A stretch of 9,414 bases of DNA from Candidatus Bathyarchaeota archaeon (GCA_003662645.1 QMYL01000026.1:1-9414), one strand, 5' to 3'. Counted from the first letter of the stretch, positions 1 through 5,749 are shown. Notes: a model not told the origin generated them from the sequence alone. A program made the numbers and translations.

Positions 1-775
1 CCATTGTGTATATTCCAGGTTTATCCTGCCTGTATATCCACTCAGCCGCGTATAGGGCTCCCTGGGCGAAAACCCTCCTCGAGAAGGCTGTATGCTCTAT
101 GCGTATCATCTCATGCGGTCCTGAGATTATCAGCGTGTGTATGCCCGGTATTCCGCCAGCTCTAACGGTAAGTATCTCAAGCTCGTCTGGTCTCCTTGGG
201 CTTAGGCCCTCCCTCCCATGGACTATGTTTTTGTATCCCCTCAAGCTGGAGACTATTTCGCCGAGCTTCTTCGCGGTTCCGCTCGGTGCGTCCCTCTTCC
301 CCGTGTGGTGCGCCTCGATTATGCTGAAGTCATATTCCGGTGGGAATAAGCCCAAAACCTTGACGAGCTTGAATATTATGTTCACACCTAGGGCGTAATT
401 CGGCGCGAAGACAGCCGGAACCTTACCCGAGACCGCCTCCTTGATCACCCTCATCTGCTCGTCGGTGAAGCCGGTTGTCCCCATGACTATCCTCTTCCCC
501 AAATCTGCAACTATGGGTAGGTTTGAAACCTCAGCCTTGGGAGTTGTGAAGGTGAGATAGACGTCGGCCTCCCTGACGGCTTCCTCGAGGTTTGATGGAC
601 CGACTATCTTGACGTCTGATGTGCATATCCCAGCCTCGCTCAGGCTCTTACCGAGGTTTGGGTTCCCGGGTGATGCTACAGCTCCCACGATGTTGAAGCC
701 CCTCGACGCCGCTTCTTGGAGGAGGGTTCTACCCATCCTACCAGTTGCCCCTGCAACGCATATGTTAATCCTCAT
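1..775 (-). CDS. dapB: 4-hydroxy-tetrahydrodipicolinate reductase (3' end cut by window)
   Basis: DapB reduces the product of DapA to tetrahydrodipicolinate with NAD(P)H, the second step of the diaminopimelate route to lysine, in the cytosol. The 258 residues visible begin with a Rossmann nucleotide-binding loop, GATGRMG (9-15). GTTG follows at 99-102 and APNYALGVN at 124-132, then the family signature EAHHTGKRDAPSGTA at 154-168, whose H156 and K160 match the catalytic His159 and Lys163 of E. coli. RAGGIPGIHT is at 205-214. The frame is still open at base 1 after PGIYTM; family members end roughly 5-10 residues later (typically D-V-L-x-L), so almost the whole gene is present. The ATG at 775 sits inside the last codons of dapA (11-base overlap), which implies cotranscription and coupled translation. 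No damage is seen. Confidence 0.96.
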   Translation of the reverse strand, partial: MRINICVAGATGRMGRTLLQEAASRGFNIVGAVASPGNPNLGKSLSEAGICTSDVKIVGPSNLEEAVREADVYLTFTTPKAEVSNLPIVADLGKRIVMGTTGFTDEQMRVIKEAVSGKVPAVFAPNYALGVNIIFKLVKVLGLFPPEYDFSIIEAHHTGKRDAPSGTAKKLGEIVSSLRGYKNIVHGREGLSPRRPDELEILTVRAGGIPGIHTLIISGPHEMIRIEHTAFSRRVFAQGALYAAEWIYRQDKPGIYTM

Positions 776-1805
776 AGGTCAGCCCCTGCCAGTACTTCTC
801 GTTATATAACCTCTCGCCGAGGTCTACATCGAAGAAGTCTTCTACCGGTTTGAGTATTTCGGGGCTCCTTTCATATACTGTCCTTACGGTCTTGAGGATC
901 ACGTTCAGGCCCTTCTTCGTCATCTTTCCAAGTGGACGCCTGCATGGACCTGCCGGCATACCCAGGATGTTCATTAAAGTCTTGTAGGGTAGTGGGTTTC
1001 TAGCCTTGCAGAGTACGGGTCCGTAGGGGCTCTCCTCCTGGGTCTTCACGGTCACCATCGAGAAGAGGGGTTTGAGCATCTTGTAGAGTCCCTCAGCCTC
1101 ATCCATCCTTCCATCCAGTATTGACATGGTCATCCTCTGGACAGCCCTAGGCGCGACGTTTGAGGCTACGGATATAACCCCGCTGGCGGCTATCTCTGGG
1201 TCGGCCATCCTCGTATCGGTCTTATCGTCGTCTCCAGATAGGATATCGAAGTCCCCACCGCAGCCCCTCCTTGTGAGCTTCATGTTCTCCAGGTTCCCAG
1301 TCGCCTCCTTCACAGCTCTAACATTCTCGAACTGCGAGTGGAGTATGGCCAGATCCTGAGGTAGGAGCTGCGTCCCTGTTCTGCTAGGGATCACATACGG
1401 TATGACATAGACATCCGGGAACCTACTCGCTATCGGCGCGATGTATTCACGCCTTATCTCTAGAGAGCTTGGGCCATTATAGTATGGGTCAACCAGTAGG
1501 ACGCATCTCACACCGGCATCTGAAGCGTGTTCCGTAGCTTTCAACGCCTCCTCCGTTGAGTTGCTCCCCGTCCCCGCTATCGTTAGGCATCTCCCACCTA
1601 TGTACTCGTGTACCCTCTCCACGACTTCCAGGTGTTCCTCCCAGTTTAGGGTTGGACTCTCACCCGTCGTGCCGACAGCTAGGATTCCGCTGACGCCCTC
1701 CTCAACTTGGAACTCGACCAGCTGCTTTAGACCTTCATAGTTGACCCTTCCCTCCTCGTCCATGGGTGTTACTATGGCTGTGTAACATCCCTTGAATGTG
1801 TACAT
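765..1805 (-). CDS. dapA: 4-hydroxy-tetrahydrodipicolinate synthase with C-terminal extension
   Basis: DapA condenses pyruvate with aspartate semialdehyde, the committed step to diaminopimelate and lysine. The (beta/alpha)8 barrel has GTTGES at 45-50, YYNGPS at 108-113, PSRTG at 140-144 (Y137 and R142 match E. coli Tyr133 and Arg138), and KEATGNL at 166-172, whose K166 is the Schiff-base lysine. SGDDD (190-194) and GVISVASNVAP (209-219) complete the family pattern. The lysine-sensor residues N82, E86, Y108 and H58 are kept, while E. coli His53 is replaced by Trp55. At 346 residues it is about 50 longer than E. coli DapA; the last ~33 residues (314-346), acidic and aromatic, are an extension of unknown role. 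The ATG at 1805 has AGGTGGAG four bases upstream (1810-1817). The gene is divergent from the Lrp-type regulator and overlaps dapB. N-acetylneuraminate lyase or KDG aldolase are less likely because E. coli-type DapA motifs are retained and dapB is adjacent. Confidence 0.95.
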   Translation of the reverse strand: MYTFKGCYTAIVTPMDEEGRVNYEGLKQLVEFQVEEGVSGILAVGTTGESPTLNWEEHLEVVERVHEYIGGRCLTIAGTGSNSTEEALKATEHASDAGVRCVLLVDPYYNGPSSLEIRREYIAPIASRFPDVYVIPYVIPSRTGTQLLPQDLAILHSQFENVRAVKEATGNLENMKLTRRGCGGDFDILSGDDDKTDTRMADPEIAASGVISVASNVAPRAVQRMTMSILDGRMDEAEGLYKMLKPLFSMVTVKTQEESPYGPVLCKARNPLPYKTLMNILGMPAGPCRRPLGKMTKKGLNVILKTVRTVYERSPEILKPVEDFFDVDLGERLYNEKYWQGLTYED

Positions 1806-1848
1806 CCTTCTCCACCTGCTTTATTTTGAAGTATGACTCGGAAGGTGT

Positions 1849-1856
1849 ATTTTAAT
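1849..1856 (-). promoter_or_regulatory. Predicted TATA box of dapA-dapB
   Basis: Reading the minus strand, TTAAAATA is preceded by the purine-rich AAAAG. A start site about 25 bases downstream would be near 1825, giving a leader of about 20 bases with the ribosome site AGGTGGAG before the ATG at 1805. This is a sequence-based prediction; AAAATAAA at about 1821-1828 is a weaker alternative that lies too close to the start codon. Confidence 0.55.
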
Positions 1857-1871
1857 CTTTTCGCTCTTTTA

Positions 1872-1886
1872 TTACGAAAAACGTAA
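1872..1886. promoter_or_regulatory. Palindromic candidate operator 1 (dapA/lrp intergenic)
   Basis: TTACG-AAAAA-CGTAA is a perfect 5+5 palindrome around an A-tract. It lies 16 bases upstream of the dapA TATA box and 8 bases upstream of the lrp TATA box. The size and the A/T centre fit operators of archaeal Lrp-type dimers. A second, closely matching palindrome is at 1921-1933. The assignment to the adjacent regulator is inference. Confidence 0.6.
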
Positions 1887-1893
1887 AACCAGC

Positions 1894-1900
1894 TTAAATA
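1894..1900 (+). promoter_or_regulatory. Predicted TATA box of the Lrp-type regulator gene
   Basis: TTAAATA matches an archaeal box A. It predicts a transcription start near 1921-1926 and a leader of roughly 25-30 bases. The predicted start falls inside the second palindrome, so a protein bound there would block initiation. Confidence 0.55.
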
Positions 1901-1920
1901 CAAGTTTCTTAAAGTAATAC

Positions 1921-1933
1921 TACGAAGATCGTA
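1921..1933. promoter_or_regulatory. Palindromic candidate operator 2 (over predicted lrp start site)
   Basis: TACGA-AGA-TCGTA is a perfect 5+5 palindrome that shares TACGA at its left end and CGTA at its right end with the site at 1872-1886. Centre-to-centre distance is 48 bases. Its place at the predicted transcription start of the regulator fits autorepression. A chance pair of this quality in 145 bases is unlikely, but binding is inferred, not shown. Confidence 0.6.
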
Positions 1934-1950
1934 AATGGAAGGGCCAAGCC

Positions 1951-2343
1951 ATGGATGAGATAGACCTCGAGATACTTAAGATACTGAAGGACGACGCAAG
2001 GGCGAAGTACGTCGATATAGCGAGAAGGGTCAAGCTCACCGAGGGGGCCGTTAGGAGGAGGGTTAAGAACCTTGTGAAGGAGGGCGTGATCAGGAGGTTC
2101 ACAATAGAGACGAGCGTCGAGTTTGAGGGTATAGTTCTCATAAAGACTGAGCCGACCCAAACCGATAGGACCCGGAGGATGGTTGAGAGGGTTGCCGATA
2201 GGGTCTTCGAGGTCTCCGGAGACTACGATATAGCCGCCCACATACAAGCCTACACCATGGAGGAGTTGAACAGGAAGGTTGACGAGATAAGGGGGTTACC
2301 CCTAGTCCTAGATACAAACACCCTAATAAAGTTGAGGGATTGA
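1951..2343 (+). CDS. Lrp/AsnC-family transcriptional regulator, possibly lysine-responsive
   Basis: This is a 130-residue DNA-binding protein. The N-terminus (about 3-50) is an AsnC-type winged helix-turn-helix: IDLEILKILKDDAR, then the recognition part LTEGAVRRRVKNLVKEGVI (29-47). A short RAM-type ligand domain follows, with the VSGDYD loop at 88-93 that in this family holds the amino-acid effector at the dimer interface. It is at the short end of the family (about 140-160). The ATG at 1951 has GGAAGGG seven bases upstream (1937-1943). Its divergence from dapA with paired palindromes between them suggests that it controls dapAB and itself. In Sulfolobus the Lrp-type protein LysM controls lysine genes in response to lysine; a similar job here is inference from position. 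The gene is convergent with tyrA, 17 bases apart. Confidence 0.92.
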   Translation: MDEIDLEILKILKDDARAKYVDIARRVKLTEGAVRRRVKNLVKEGVIRRFTIETSVEFEGIVLIKTEPTQTDRTRRMVERVADRVFEVSGDYDIAAHIQAYTMEELNRKVDEIRGLPLVLDTNTLIKLRD

Positions 2344-2356
2344 CGCAGCCGGAATG

Positions 2357-2362
2357 TTTTTT
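2357..2362 (+). terminator. T-tract terminator after the regulator gene
   Basis: Six T residues follow the regulator stop codon by 13 bases and run into the end of the convergent tyrA gene. Archaeal RNA polymerase ends on such U-runs without needing a hairpin. No stem is visible. Confidence 0.45.
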
Positions 2363-3227
2363 ATAGGGCTTCTAGGGCTCGGTACATCCTCTCGTAGGCT
2401 CTCTGGAAGTCCTCATCCCTAGATATAGAGGAGTATACCGACCTATAGAACTCGATGAAGCTCTCCCTGTCGCCATGGACTATCCACCTTCTCATATCCT
2501 CAAGCCTCGAGATTAACCTATCAAGGGAATCTACGGTGTATTTGTTACCCATCTGGATCGATGCGTACAGGTGGGGGTCGCCGGCCATAACTCCTTCACC
2601 TAAGACCAGCTGCAACTTAAATGTTGTACCACCGAGCCTCTTTAGGCTTCTTATATCTTCCTCCCCGACGAGCGACGAGAAGGCTATGTTCAAGATGTGG
2701 GGTATGGCCAAGGTCAACGCCATGGCCCTATCGTGTTCTTCGGCTCCAACGATGATTATCTCCGCCTCGGGGAAGAGTTTACCAGCCTCCTCAGCCTCAG
2801 CCTCCCCATCTTTTATGGGTATCAGGGCTATTCTCTCACCGGCCAGCCTCTTTACTCCGGGCCCAAAGAGCGGGTGTATGGAGAGAGCCCTCACCCCGGC
2901 TTCTGAGGCCTCCTTCAAGGCTTGTATGACGCCGGATTTTAGGGATGATATCTCCATTATCGTTGAGCCCCTCTTGGCTTCCGGCATTACCTCCCTTATA
3001 ACAGTTGGTGTAACCTCTATTGGGGTTGAGATCACTATCAAATCAGCATCCCTAGATGCCTCTATGTTGTCCGCTGCAAGTTTAACCCCCTTGGATTCTG
3101 CTACTCTCCGGGCCTCTTCCTCGTTGGCGTCGGATATCGTTATCGTGTGACCTTGATTTAGGAAGTGTTCGATAAGCCATCGTCCCATTCTCCCAGCTCC
3201 GCCTATTATGGCAACCCTCAACCCCAC
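2361..3227 (-). CDS. tyrA: Prephenate dehydrogenase
   Basis: TyrA oxidatively decarboxylates prephenate to 4-hydroxyphenylpyruvate, the tyrosine precursor. With the start used here it has 288 residues. A Rossmann fold opens at residue 4 with VAIIGGAGRMG (GGAGRMG 9-15); an acidic residue at the second strand end (SDA, D33) favours NAD over NADP. HPLFGP (118-123) carries the family's catalytic His, and HDRAMALTLAIPH (165-177) is the conserved helix of the all-alpha dimer domain. There is no ACT domain and no fused mutase; the mutase is the separate gene just upstream. The start is uncertain. The frame is open from GTG at 3245, but that codon lacks a ribosome site. GTG at 3227 has GAGG five bases upstream and gives a normal N-terminus; TTG at 3221 is also possible. 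Confidence 0.93.
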   Translation of the reverse strand: MGLRVAIIGGAGRMGRWLIEHFLNQGHTITISDANEEEARRVAESKGVKLAADNIEASRDADLIVISTPIEVTPTVIREVMPEAKRGSTIMEISSLKSGVIQALKEASEAGVRALSIHPLFGPGVKRLAGERIALIPIKDGEAEAEEAGKLFPEAEIIIVGAEEHDRAMALTLAIPHILNIAFSSLVGEEDIRSLKRLGGTTFKLQLVLGEGVMAGDPHLYASIQMGNKYTVDSLDRLISRLEDMRRWIVHGDRESFIEFYRSVYSSISRDEDFQRAYERMYRALEAL

Positions 3228-3274
3228 CTCACCCTCATGAGACACCGGTATACTTTAAGATTAAACAACACTTA

Positions 3275-3562
3275 TCACTTCTCCTCTAGGATTCTCCTCT
3301 GCATCCCCTTCGACTCTTCAAGTAGAAGTTCGAGAAGTTTAAGCCCGAAGGCTTCGTTTAGGTTATAGGCCTTACAGCCCTCCAAGATTGTATGTTTAAG
3401 CCTCTCCTCAACCTCACGAACCTCAACGGGAATGCCGAGCTCCCTCTTTACCTCACCTATCCTCCTAACCAGCTTAAGCCTCTCGGCGCACAGGCGGAGG
3501 ATCTCGAGAGTAACCCCCTCAACCCTCCTCCTCAAATCCTCAAGCTCAGACTCCAAGCCCAT
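3275..3562 (-). CDS. aroQ: Monofunctional AroQ-class chorismate mutase
   Basis: It rearranges chorismate to prephenate, the substrate of the TyrA encoded 47 bases downstream, so the pair makes up the tyrosine branch. The 95 residues are predicted to be all helical. From the ATG at 3562, active-site residues of the E. coli mutase domain line up at the same numbers: Arg11 (LEDLRRRV), Arg28 (CAERLKL) and Lys39 (GEVKRE). Arg49-Glu50 correspond to Arg51-Glu52 after a small gap, and Ser84 and Gln88 (EESKGMQRR) also match. An in-frame TTG at 3577 would add five residues but has no ribosome site, so the ATG is preferred. A weak TATA-like CTTAAGA at about 3608-3614 on the minus strand could serve the mutase-tyrA pair. 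Confidence 0.9.
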   Translation of the reverse strand: MGLESELEDLRRRVEGVTLEILRLCAERLKLVRRIGEVKRELGIPVEVREVEERLKHTILEGCKAYNLNEAFGLKLLELLLEESKGMQRRILEEK

Positions 3563-3653
3563 AGACAAACCCCACAACGATCAAAAGAGAATATGTGATC
3601 AACACACTCTTAAGACCAACGCCACAAAATAGCCAAAAATAGAACCCATAAAG

Positions 3654-3662
3654 TTTTAATAA
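3654..3662 (+). promoter_or_regulatory. Predicted TATA box of tRNA-Gly
   Basis: TTTTAATAA lies about 60 bases before the mature tRNA and would start transcription near 3683-3688, leaving a leader of about 30-35 bases for RNase P to remove. Read on the other strand (TTATTAAAA) it could also serve the mutase gene with a long leader, so the direction is not certain. Confidence 0.4.
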
Positions 3663-3719
3663 CCGTCCAAAATCATGATCCAAATGATCCCCCGACGTGA
3701 GAGTCAGACAATAAGAGCG

Positions 3720-3797
3720 GCGGTCGTGGTCTAGCCTGGTTAGGACTCAGGCCTTCCAAGCCTGCAATCCCGGGTTCAAATCCCGGCGACCGCACCA
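3720..3797 (+). tRNA. tRNA-Gly, anticodon TCC, CCA encoded
   Basis: A full cloverleaf can be drawn. The acceptor GCGGTCG (3720-3726) pairs with CGACCGC (3787-3793), followed by discriminator A and an encoded CCA (3795-3797). The D arm is GTC...GAC. The anticodon stem CAGGC/GCCTG encloses the loop CTTCCAA with TCC at 3755-3757. The T arm is CCGGG-TTCAAAT-CCCGG. There is no intron. It reads GGA, and by wobble GGG, codons. A T-run follows at once. Confidence 0.97.
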
Positions 3798-3799
3798 CA

Positions 3800-3804
3800 T
3801 TTTT
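3800..3804 (+). terminator. T-tract after tRNA-Gly
   Basis: Five T residues start two bases after the encoded CCA. If it does not terminate fully, the small downstream reading frame at 3817 could be expressed from the tRNA promoter. Confidence 0.4.
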
Positions 3805-3816
3805 GGGTTCAAATCT

Positions 3817-3978
3817 ATGACTAAGTTAACTATATGGGGGAGACCGGCTGTGCTGAGCCTCTACAAGCTGGTGACGAACCTGATCTTCATCTTGTTCAGC
3901 GTAGTCCTCATCGTAGCTGGGCTCTGCCACGCCCTCGAGAGCTTCAAGGTAATGAGCGAGGAACAGCCACAAACATAG
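3817..3978 (+). CDS. Unrecognised 53-residue single-pass membrane protein
   Basis: I do not recognise this small frame, but it looks coding. 39 of its 53 codons end in G or C, in a GC-rich block unlike the flanking intergenic DNA. The product has a basic N-terminus (K3, R9, K17), a hydrophobic helix at about 21-40 (LIFILFSVVLIVAGL within it), and an acidic tail (ESFKVMSEEQ). By the positive-inside rule the N-terminus faces the cytosol. There is no ribosome site before the ATG and no clear TATA box, since that position would fall inside the tRNA, so it would be leaderless or read through from the tRNA promoter. A chance frame or a fragment of a longer lost membrane protein cannot be excluded. 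Confidence 0.5.
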   Translation: MTKLTIWGRPAVLSLYKLVTNLIFILFSVVLIVAGLCHALESFKVMSEEQPQT

Positions 3979-4091
3979 TTATGAGTGGTTGATCGCAAGT
4001 ATAGCGAGGGGCTGCATAAAGTCCGAAGGATGACCGTCCACTGGAAGGTGTAAAACCATCGAACCTAAACCTCGAAACCCGAGATGGAAAC
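3979..4091 (+). other. Stem-rich stretch without a gene call
   Basis: No convincing protein is seen here. Several short stems occur close together. TCGC (3993-3996) pairs with GCGA (4004-4007), TCC (4022-4024) with GGA (4028-4030), and GGT (4047-4049) with ACC (4055-4057). A two-part stem has CCAT (4056-4059) with ATGG (4084-4087) stacked on CTCG (4071-4074) with CGAG (4080-4083). This may be a small RNA or just decayed sequence; the stems are short and one pair overlaps another. Confidence 0.25.
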
Positions 4092-4092
4092 A

Positions 4093-4101
4093 ATTAAATA
4101 T
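4093..4101 (+). promoter_or_regulatory. Predicted TATA box of the UroD-superfamily gene
   Basis: ATTAAATAT matches box A and predicts a start near 4120-4126, only about 10-15 bases before the ATG at 4136. No ribosome site is present, so the messenger is nearly leaderless. Confidence 0.6.
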
Positions 4102-4135
4102 CGATTCCCGTCTTTGGTAATCTGCGGGATAACAG

Positions 4136-5263
4136 ATGAGAAACCCCAATTTTGAGCGGTTAAGGAAGATCTTATTCCTGGATGGGGAACCTGATTACCT
4201 CCCCTTTTATGAGCTCTTTGCTGACAAAGAGGTTATGGAAGCGATTGTAGGCGAATCGAGATGCAGCCCTAGGCTAAGGATGGACAATGATACGAGACGA
4301 TATTTCGAATCGGACGATAACCTCAAGGTGTTACAGAGGTATCTCGCTATAAGTATAAGGTTCTACCACAAGCTCGGTTACGATTACGTTCCACTCGTCG
4401 TTCCATCGTTGCTGGTTAGAGATAATCAACTTACAACCGTCGATACAGCTGAGCTCTCCCGGGGGGAGAGAACGTGGCAGGATGAGCATAGAGGGGTAAT
4501 CGAGTCACGTGAGGACTTCGAGAAGTATTCATGGCCGGATCTAGACCAGATTCAGGAGTCGTTTTTACCCCTCTACAAGTTTGTGAGGGATAACCTACCT
4601 GAGGGTATGATGATCATAGGTGAGACTCCGGGAGGAGTCCTAGAAAATGTTATGTGGCTGATGGGGACGATACCATTCTTCAGAGCACTCTACAGAGACT
4701 CGGCGCTGCTCAGGAGAATGTTTGAGAAGATAGGGACTATACTATCCTTCTGCTCTAAACTAGCCTCCGAGATGAGTATGGTTGGGGCCTTCGCTATGGG
4801 TGATGATATGGGATACAGAACAGGCCCATTCATGGCTCCTGAGAACTACCGTAAATACGTTTTCCCATGGCAGAGGAGATGCGTCGAGAGCGTTCACAAA
4901 CATGGTAAGCCATTCATCCTTCACTCCTGCGGAAAACTTGACATCCTCATGGAGGATATAATAGAATACCTCAAGATAGATGCTAAGCACTCATTTGAGG
5001 ATTCCTCATACCCCGTTATTGAGTATAAGAGGAAGTATGGCGACCGGATAGCAATCCTCGGCGGCGTAGATATGGACAAAATCTCCCGTTACTCAACAAC
5101 TGAGATAAGGGGATACGTGAAAGAGGTTATAAGGGAATGTGCACCAGGAGGAGGATACGCCCTAGGATGCGGGAACAGCGTCGCAAACTATGTGAAGCTA
5201 GAAAATTACCTTACAATGCTTGATATTGGAAGGAGGTATGGAAAATATCCGTTAAGGATCTAA
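4136..5263 (+). CDS. UroD-superfamily protein, likely zinc/corrinoid-dependent methyltransferase
   Basis: This 375-residue protein has the UroD/MtaA barrel. GDDMGYRTGPFMAPENYRKY (222-241), HSCGKL (263-268), LGGVDMD (308-314) and GCGNSVANY (344-352) are superfamily landmarks. H263, C265 and C345 form the H-x-C-x(n)-C zinc site (79 residues between the cysteines) that MtaA and related enzymes use to activate a thiol for methyl transfer from a methylcorrinoid. The N-terminal Arg-rich motif of true uroporphyrinogen decarboxylase (RQAGR) is missing, so it is not HemE. The substrate is unknown: no corrinoid protein or activating ATPase is nearby, and the gene has its own TATA box and a T-run behind it, so it appears monocistronic. 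An O-demethylase component or a Met/CoM-like thiol methyltransferase are the main options. It has no signal peptide and is presumably cytosolic. Confidence 0.85.
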   Translation: MRNPNFERLRKILFLDGEPDYLPFYELFADKEVMEAIVGESRCSPRLRMDNDTRRYFESDDNLKVLQRYLAISIRFYHKLGYDYVPLVVPSLLVRDNQLTTVDTAELSRGERTWQDEHRGVIESREDFEKYSWPDLDQIQESFLPLYKFVRDNLPEGMMIIGETPGGVLENVMWLMGTIPFFRALYRDSALLRRMFEKIGTILSFCSKLASEMSMVGAFAMGDDMGYRTGPFMAPENYRKYVFPWQRRCVESVHKHGKPFILHSCGKLDILMEDIIEYLKIDAKHSFEDSSYPVIEYKRKYGDRIAILGGVDMDKISRYSTTEIRGYVKEVIRECAPGGGYALGCGNSVANYVKLENYLTMLDIGRRYGKYPLRI

Positions 5264-5332
5264 AATTTTGGAAGATCGATCAATCAACACCTTACTTTGG
5301 AATTATCCTAAAAGGCATACCATAAGATAATG

Positions 5333-5338
5333 TTTTTT
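5333..5338 (+). terminator. T-tract after the UroD-superfamily gene
   Basis: Six T residues lie about 70 bases after the stop codon, at the border between the gene's 3' flank and the transposase remnant. No hairpin is seen. Confidence 0.35.
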
Positions 5339-5348
5339 GTGGCTTCGA

Positions 5349-5647
5349 GGTGCTTTAACTTCCCTTTTTGAGGTGGTTGTTTTGGGGGTTGTAGAGCTTC
5401 TCCTCGAAGCCGTTAAGAAGGCTTTAAGGCTCTGAGGCCACGCATTAACAAGCCGCTGATCCTAATAGATAAGGGACCATGGTACCACGACGCACTGAAG
5501 AGCCTTAGGCTCAGATGGAAGCATACCAAGCATGGATTGAGAAACAGGATCGAGAGGCGGCTCAGAACACTAAAAAAAGGAACCAGACGATTCTACAATA
5601 ACATGAACACTAGAAAGCTAGACATACTCTCGATAAACCCTTCCTAA
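5349..5647 (+). pseudogene. Degenerate DDE transposase, C-terminal part (IS6/IS240-like)
   Basis: Two frames join into one protein. The first runs from 5349 (GALTSLFEVVV... ELLLEAVKKALRL) to TGA at 5433-5435. The second, shifted by one base and open from 5417, gives NKPLILIDKGPWYHDALKSL, then a basic KHGLRNRIERRLRTLKK and RRFYNN, and stops at 5645-5647. The IDKGPWY aspartate (5468-5470) and the RIER glutamate (5552-5554) fit the second and third acidic catalytic residues of archaeal IS6/IS240-type transposases, which share the D-x-GPWY and RN-xE-R patterns. The N-terminal helix-turn-helix and first catalytic Asp are gone. It is therefore a dead, 5'-deleted copy. I find no convincing terminal repeats; the family name is from memory of related archaeal sequences. 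Confidence 0.8.
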
Positions 5648-5749
5648 CCCCCACACCTACTACCACAACAACCTAAGAACACACCAAACTCTAGAAAACC
5701 ACAAGCAGATAATTCCATCTTATCAGTACTCCAGTCTCCCATAACAAAG
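5648..5749. other. Intergenic flank of the transposase remnant
   Basis: About 100 bases, C/A-rich at first (CCCCACACCTACTACCACAA), without a coding frame, repeat or stem I would defend. It may be old element DNA. Confidence 0.4.

Noticed and set aside
1909..2247. Long minus-strand frames opposite the Lrp-type gene
   Set aside because: They are antisense shadows of a well-supported regulator and have no recognisable domain; their Pro/Tyr-rich products reflect the complement of Lys/Arg/Glu codons.
2290..2303. Hairpin AGGGG-GTTA-CCCCT
   Set aside because: Within the 3' end of the regulator gene, encoding RGLPL; no T-run follows directly and a five-base stem is weak evidence.
2455..3150. 231-codon plus-strand frame opposite tyrA
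   Set aside because: Ser-rich shadow product with no domain; tyrA on the other strand has full family motifs.
4000..4060. Remnant of RNase P RNA or a transposase end
   Set aside because: Only a dozen bases resemble the RNase P CR-I block and the partner block is missing; short peptides in either strand (for example VVDRKYSEGLHKV) match no family I recognise.
4454..4470. Perfect hairpin CTCTCCC-GGG-GGGAGAG
   Set aside because: It lies inside the methyltransferase-like coding region, encodes ordinary residues (LSRGE) and has no T-run after it; most likely chance from Ser-Arg-Gly-Glu codons.
4136..5263. Uroporphyrinogen decarboxylase (hemE)
   Set aside because: The N-terminal RQAGR substrate-binding motif is absent and the zinc-binding H-x-C...C set of the methyltransferase branch is present.
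5382..5653. TGGGGGTT / AACCCCCA as inverted terminal repeats of the transposase remnant
   Set aside because: Only eight bases match, one arm is inside the coding remnant, and no target duplication flanks them.
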